Source of the DNA: Thermotoga sp.
GTDB taxonomy: Bacteria; Thermotogota; Thermotogae; B21-G9
Direction of reading: 5' to 3'
Assembly (NCBI GenBank): GCA_003641545.1
Contig: QNAU01000103.1
Coordinates: 1 to 5,153 of the forward strand
Length of the DNA stretch: 5,153 bases
Part shown: positions 3,569 to 5,153 of the stretch, in pieces
Numbering within the stretch: the stretch's first letter is position 1
How the letters are laid out: each line of letters begins with the position of its first letter
Position numbers and translations under genes: made by a program
The notes under the pieces: generated by a model
Seen by the model: the letters and a program-made list of their open reading frames with translations, nothing else
What the model was told of the DNA's origin: nothing
The model's database searches: none

Positions 3569-5143
3569 CTACAAGGCAAATTTTATGAGAATTCTTCCGA
3601 GTCTTTTTCTAATTCTTCCATCATCTTCACACCAGTAGGCAGCAAAAGATGGTTGAACAGCAAGATCAAAAGTTCCGGCGAAGCTTCTTACCTCATCCGC
3701 TCCCTTCAAATTGATTCCAAGATTTATTCCTTCATACCTACCATAGTTCCTCAGAAATCTATCGAAAACCTTTCTATCCTCATCGGAAAGATCCACATAT
3801 TCCCTCGTAAACTTTTCAAACTTGTTTCTGTGAATTCTCCCAATTACCTTTTTCACCGCTGTTTTTCTTCCCTCCACGAAGGGATGAGCATTTGTCATGT
3901 CTATGACAAACAAAACTGTTTCAAGTTTTCTTGACATAAAATGTCCGAACGTGGAAATATCTTTAAGAAGTTCAAAAGCTTCTCTAAACTTGTCCTTTCT
4001 TGAAAGATACTTTCTTTCCATCTGCGCAGCGCTGGTTATAACGAACAGCTTTTCTCTACTTTCAACACTCAACTTTGAAAGCTTTTCCATGGATATTTCA
4101 AACATCCTGTCGAGTATCATTCTTGCTTTCTCCTTCAATACACCTTCAGGTGCATTGAGGTCGAGAGGAATGGAGAGTCCTTCTATGAGTTTCTCCAGGG
4201 TATTTCCCTTGATCCTTTTAATTTTCCGGTTGATTATCTTTGATAGATTATCTCTTGCTATTCCCGTTTTTCTGAAAGCATCATTTACAGATTTAATAAT
4301 TTTTTGAAGGTAACTTGAAAGTTCCGCGCTATTTTCATATAGTCTTTTTTCATTAACAATAAGTTTTTTTGCCTCAAGAAGAAGCTGTGAATATTTGTCA
4401 CCAATCAAACTGGAATGCATAACTATTATCCGTGCAGTTTTCACAATATCTTCACTTTTTACAATCTTTTCCACTTCAAAAAGCGTATCGAGTGCATAAA
4501 TTTGGACATTTTCTCTGTAAAATCCAGCAATGAACAAGGCATAATCTGCAAGTCTTTTAGCCATTTTCGGGTGGCGGTCTTTTATGTACCATGCTATATC
4601 GTTCAGAGAAGCAATCATACCACTCGGATGTGGAATGGACAGAGCTTTTCTGTATGCGTCTCTGTATCTTGAAACAGCGGATACTATATTTCCTTTTTTT
4701 GCTTCCTCCCTTGCAGATGCGATTATGAGAAAAATGAGAGCAGGAAGATTCCGTTCATATGAATCGCTCCAGCGTCTTGGTAAGGAAGATTCATTAAGCA
4801 CGGAGACATTAAAAATCGCTGGCATTATATGAATTCTCATCTCAGGTGAAATTTTATGAAGTTCCTTCAGTAGCTTTTTCCTGAGATTCTCTGCAATAAT
4901 TGAATTTTTGGGAATTACTTTTAACATTTGTGATAAAAGCAAATATCGGAGCGGAGTATCCAGAGATTTTCTCAATCCCTTTTTAATTTCTTCAAGTACT
5001 CTTTGATGTTTTCTTTCCCATCTTAATTTTATGGATCTCAGATAATGACTCAGAGGTCCTTTTCTTTTGAGGGATAATACATAATTTACAGCAGGTTTTG
5101 AGAGTGTCCCGTATGTTGCTACCACTTCGATGATGCTTTTCAT
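3569..5143 (-). CDS. Helical TPR-like protein with possible XRE-type HTH, candidate transcriptional regulator
   Basis: Complete protein of 524 residues, with the ATG four bases after GGAGGT at the right edge of the window. I do not recognise a named family. It is predicted to be almost wholly helical and rich in Lys, Arg, Glu and Leu, with no signal peptide or membrane segment, so it is cytoplasmic. Residues about 130-275 read like paired amphipathic helices (for example REEAKKGNIVSAVSRYRDAY, and ADYALFIAGFY), similar to TPR repeats. Residues about 283-330 (VNDAFRKTGIARDNLSKIIN, then NTLEKLIEGLSIPLDL) resemble the second half of a Cro/C1 HTH domain. The C-terminal ~40 residues are more mixed (AGTFDLAVQPSFAAYWCEDDGR). 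HTH plus TPR-like helices next to small peptide genes recalls RRNPP peptide-sensing regulators, although those carry the HTH at the N-terminus. A regulatory role for the downstream operon is inference; a non-DNA-binding scaffold is the alternative. Confidence 0.85.
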   Translation of the reverse strand: MKSIIEVVATYGTLSKPAVNYVLSLKRKGPLSHYLRSIKLRWERKHQRVLEEIKKGLRKSLDTPLRYLLLSQMLKVIPKNSIIAENLRKKLLKELHKISPEMRIHIMPAIFNVSVLNESSLPRRWSDSYERNLPALIFLIIASAREEAKKGNIVSAVSRYRDAYRKALSIPHPSGMIASLNDIAWYIKDRHPKMAKRLADYALFIAGFYRENVQIYALDTLFEVEKIVKSEDIVKTARIIVMHSSLIGDKYSQLLLEAKKLIVNEKRLYENSAELSSYLQKIIKSVNDAFRKTGIARDNLSKIINRKIKRIKGNTLEKLIEGLSIPLDLNAPEGVLKEKARMILDRMFEISMEKLSKLSVESREKLFVITSAAQMERKYLSRKDKFREAFELLKDISTFGHFMSRKLETVLFVIDMTNAHPFVEGRKTAVKKVIGRIHRNKFEKFTREYVDLSDEDRKVFDRFLRNYGRYEGINLGINLKGADEVRSFAGTFDLAVQPSFAAYWCEDDGRIRKRLGRILIKFAL

Positions 5144-5153
5144 CTTAACCTCC

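Noticed and set aside
3396..3638. 80-codon plus-strand frame
   Set aside because: It has no ribosome binding site, overlaps the 3' end of the 524-residue protein gene, and has no recognisable features.
3653..4832. Plus-strand frames 3653-3934, 3897-4307, 4415-4672 and 4584-4832
   Set aside because: All are antisense to the single long 524-codon frame, which has a perfect ribosome binding site.

Overview
The window looks like part of a thermophilic bacterial chromosome, most likely a member of the Thermotogales. That is an inference from its AT-rich DNA, Lys/Glu/Arg/Ile-rich proteins, strong GGAGGTGA-type ribosome binding sites, frequent AGA/AGG/GGA codons, GTG/TTG starts and tight gene packing. 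No 16S or other marker is present, so the assignment is soft. Every gene I accept lies on the minus strand, so transcription runs from high to low coordinates.

In transcription order: (1) 5143-3569 encodes a 524-residue all-helical protein with a possible central Cro/C1 (XRE)-type helix-turn-helix and TPR-like helices before it. It is a candidate regulator. (2) A non-coding stretch of about 311 bp (3568-3258) carries several small dyad symmetries and a possible promoter. (3) Five tandem small genes (P1-P5, 3257-2383) encode cysteine-rich peptides of 55, 67, 42, 40 and 49 residues with 9, 8, 7, 8 and 11 Cys. Most were missed or mis-started by simple ORF calling because of their size. They share an N-terminus of the form M-E-F-x-x-x-P and, in most, an E-P-x-C-C core start. 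(4) 2354-984 encodes a complete radical SAM/SPASM protein (rSAM A). (5) 987-1 encodes a second radical SAM protein (rSAM B), translationally coupled to the first and cut by the left edge before its SPASM region.

The layout fits a RiPP-type pathway: a family of Cys-rich precursor peptides, two radical SAM maturases and perhaps a peptide-responsive regulator. By analogy with sactipeptide/ranthipeptide (SCIFF-like) systems, the enzymes may install thioether or other crosslinks at the cysteines. From memory, Thermotoga maritima has a stationary-phase-induced locus around TM1316 with short Cys-rich peptides beside radical SAM and ABC transporter genes. This window may be a related locus, but I could not check that. 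No protease or exporter is visible; if present, they would lie beyond the left edge.
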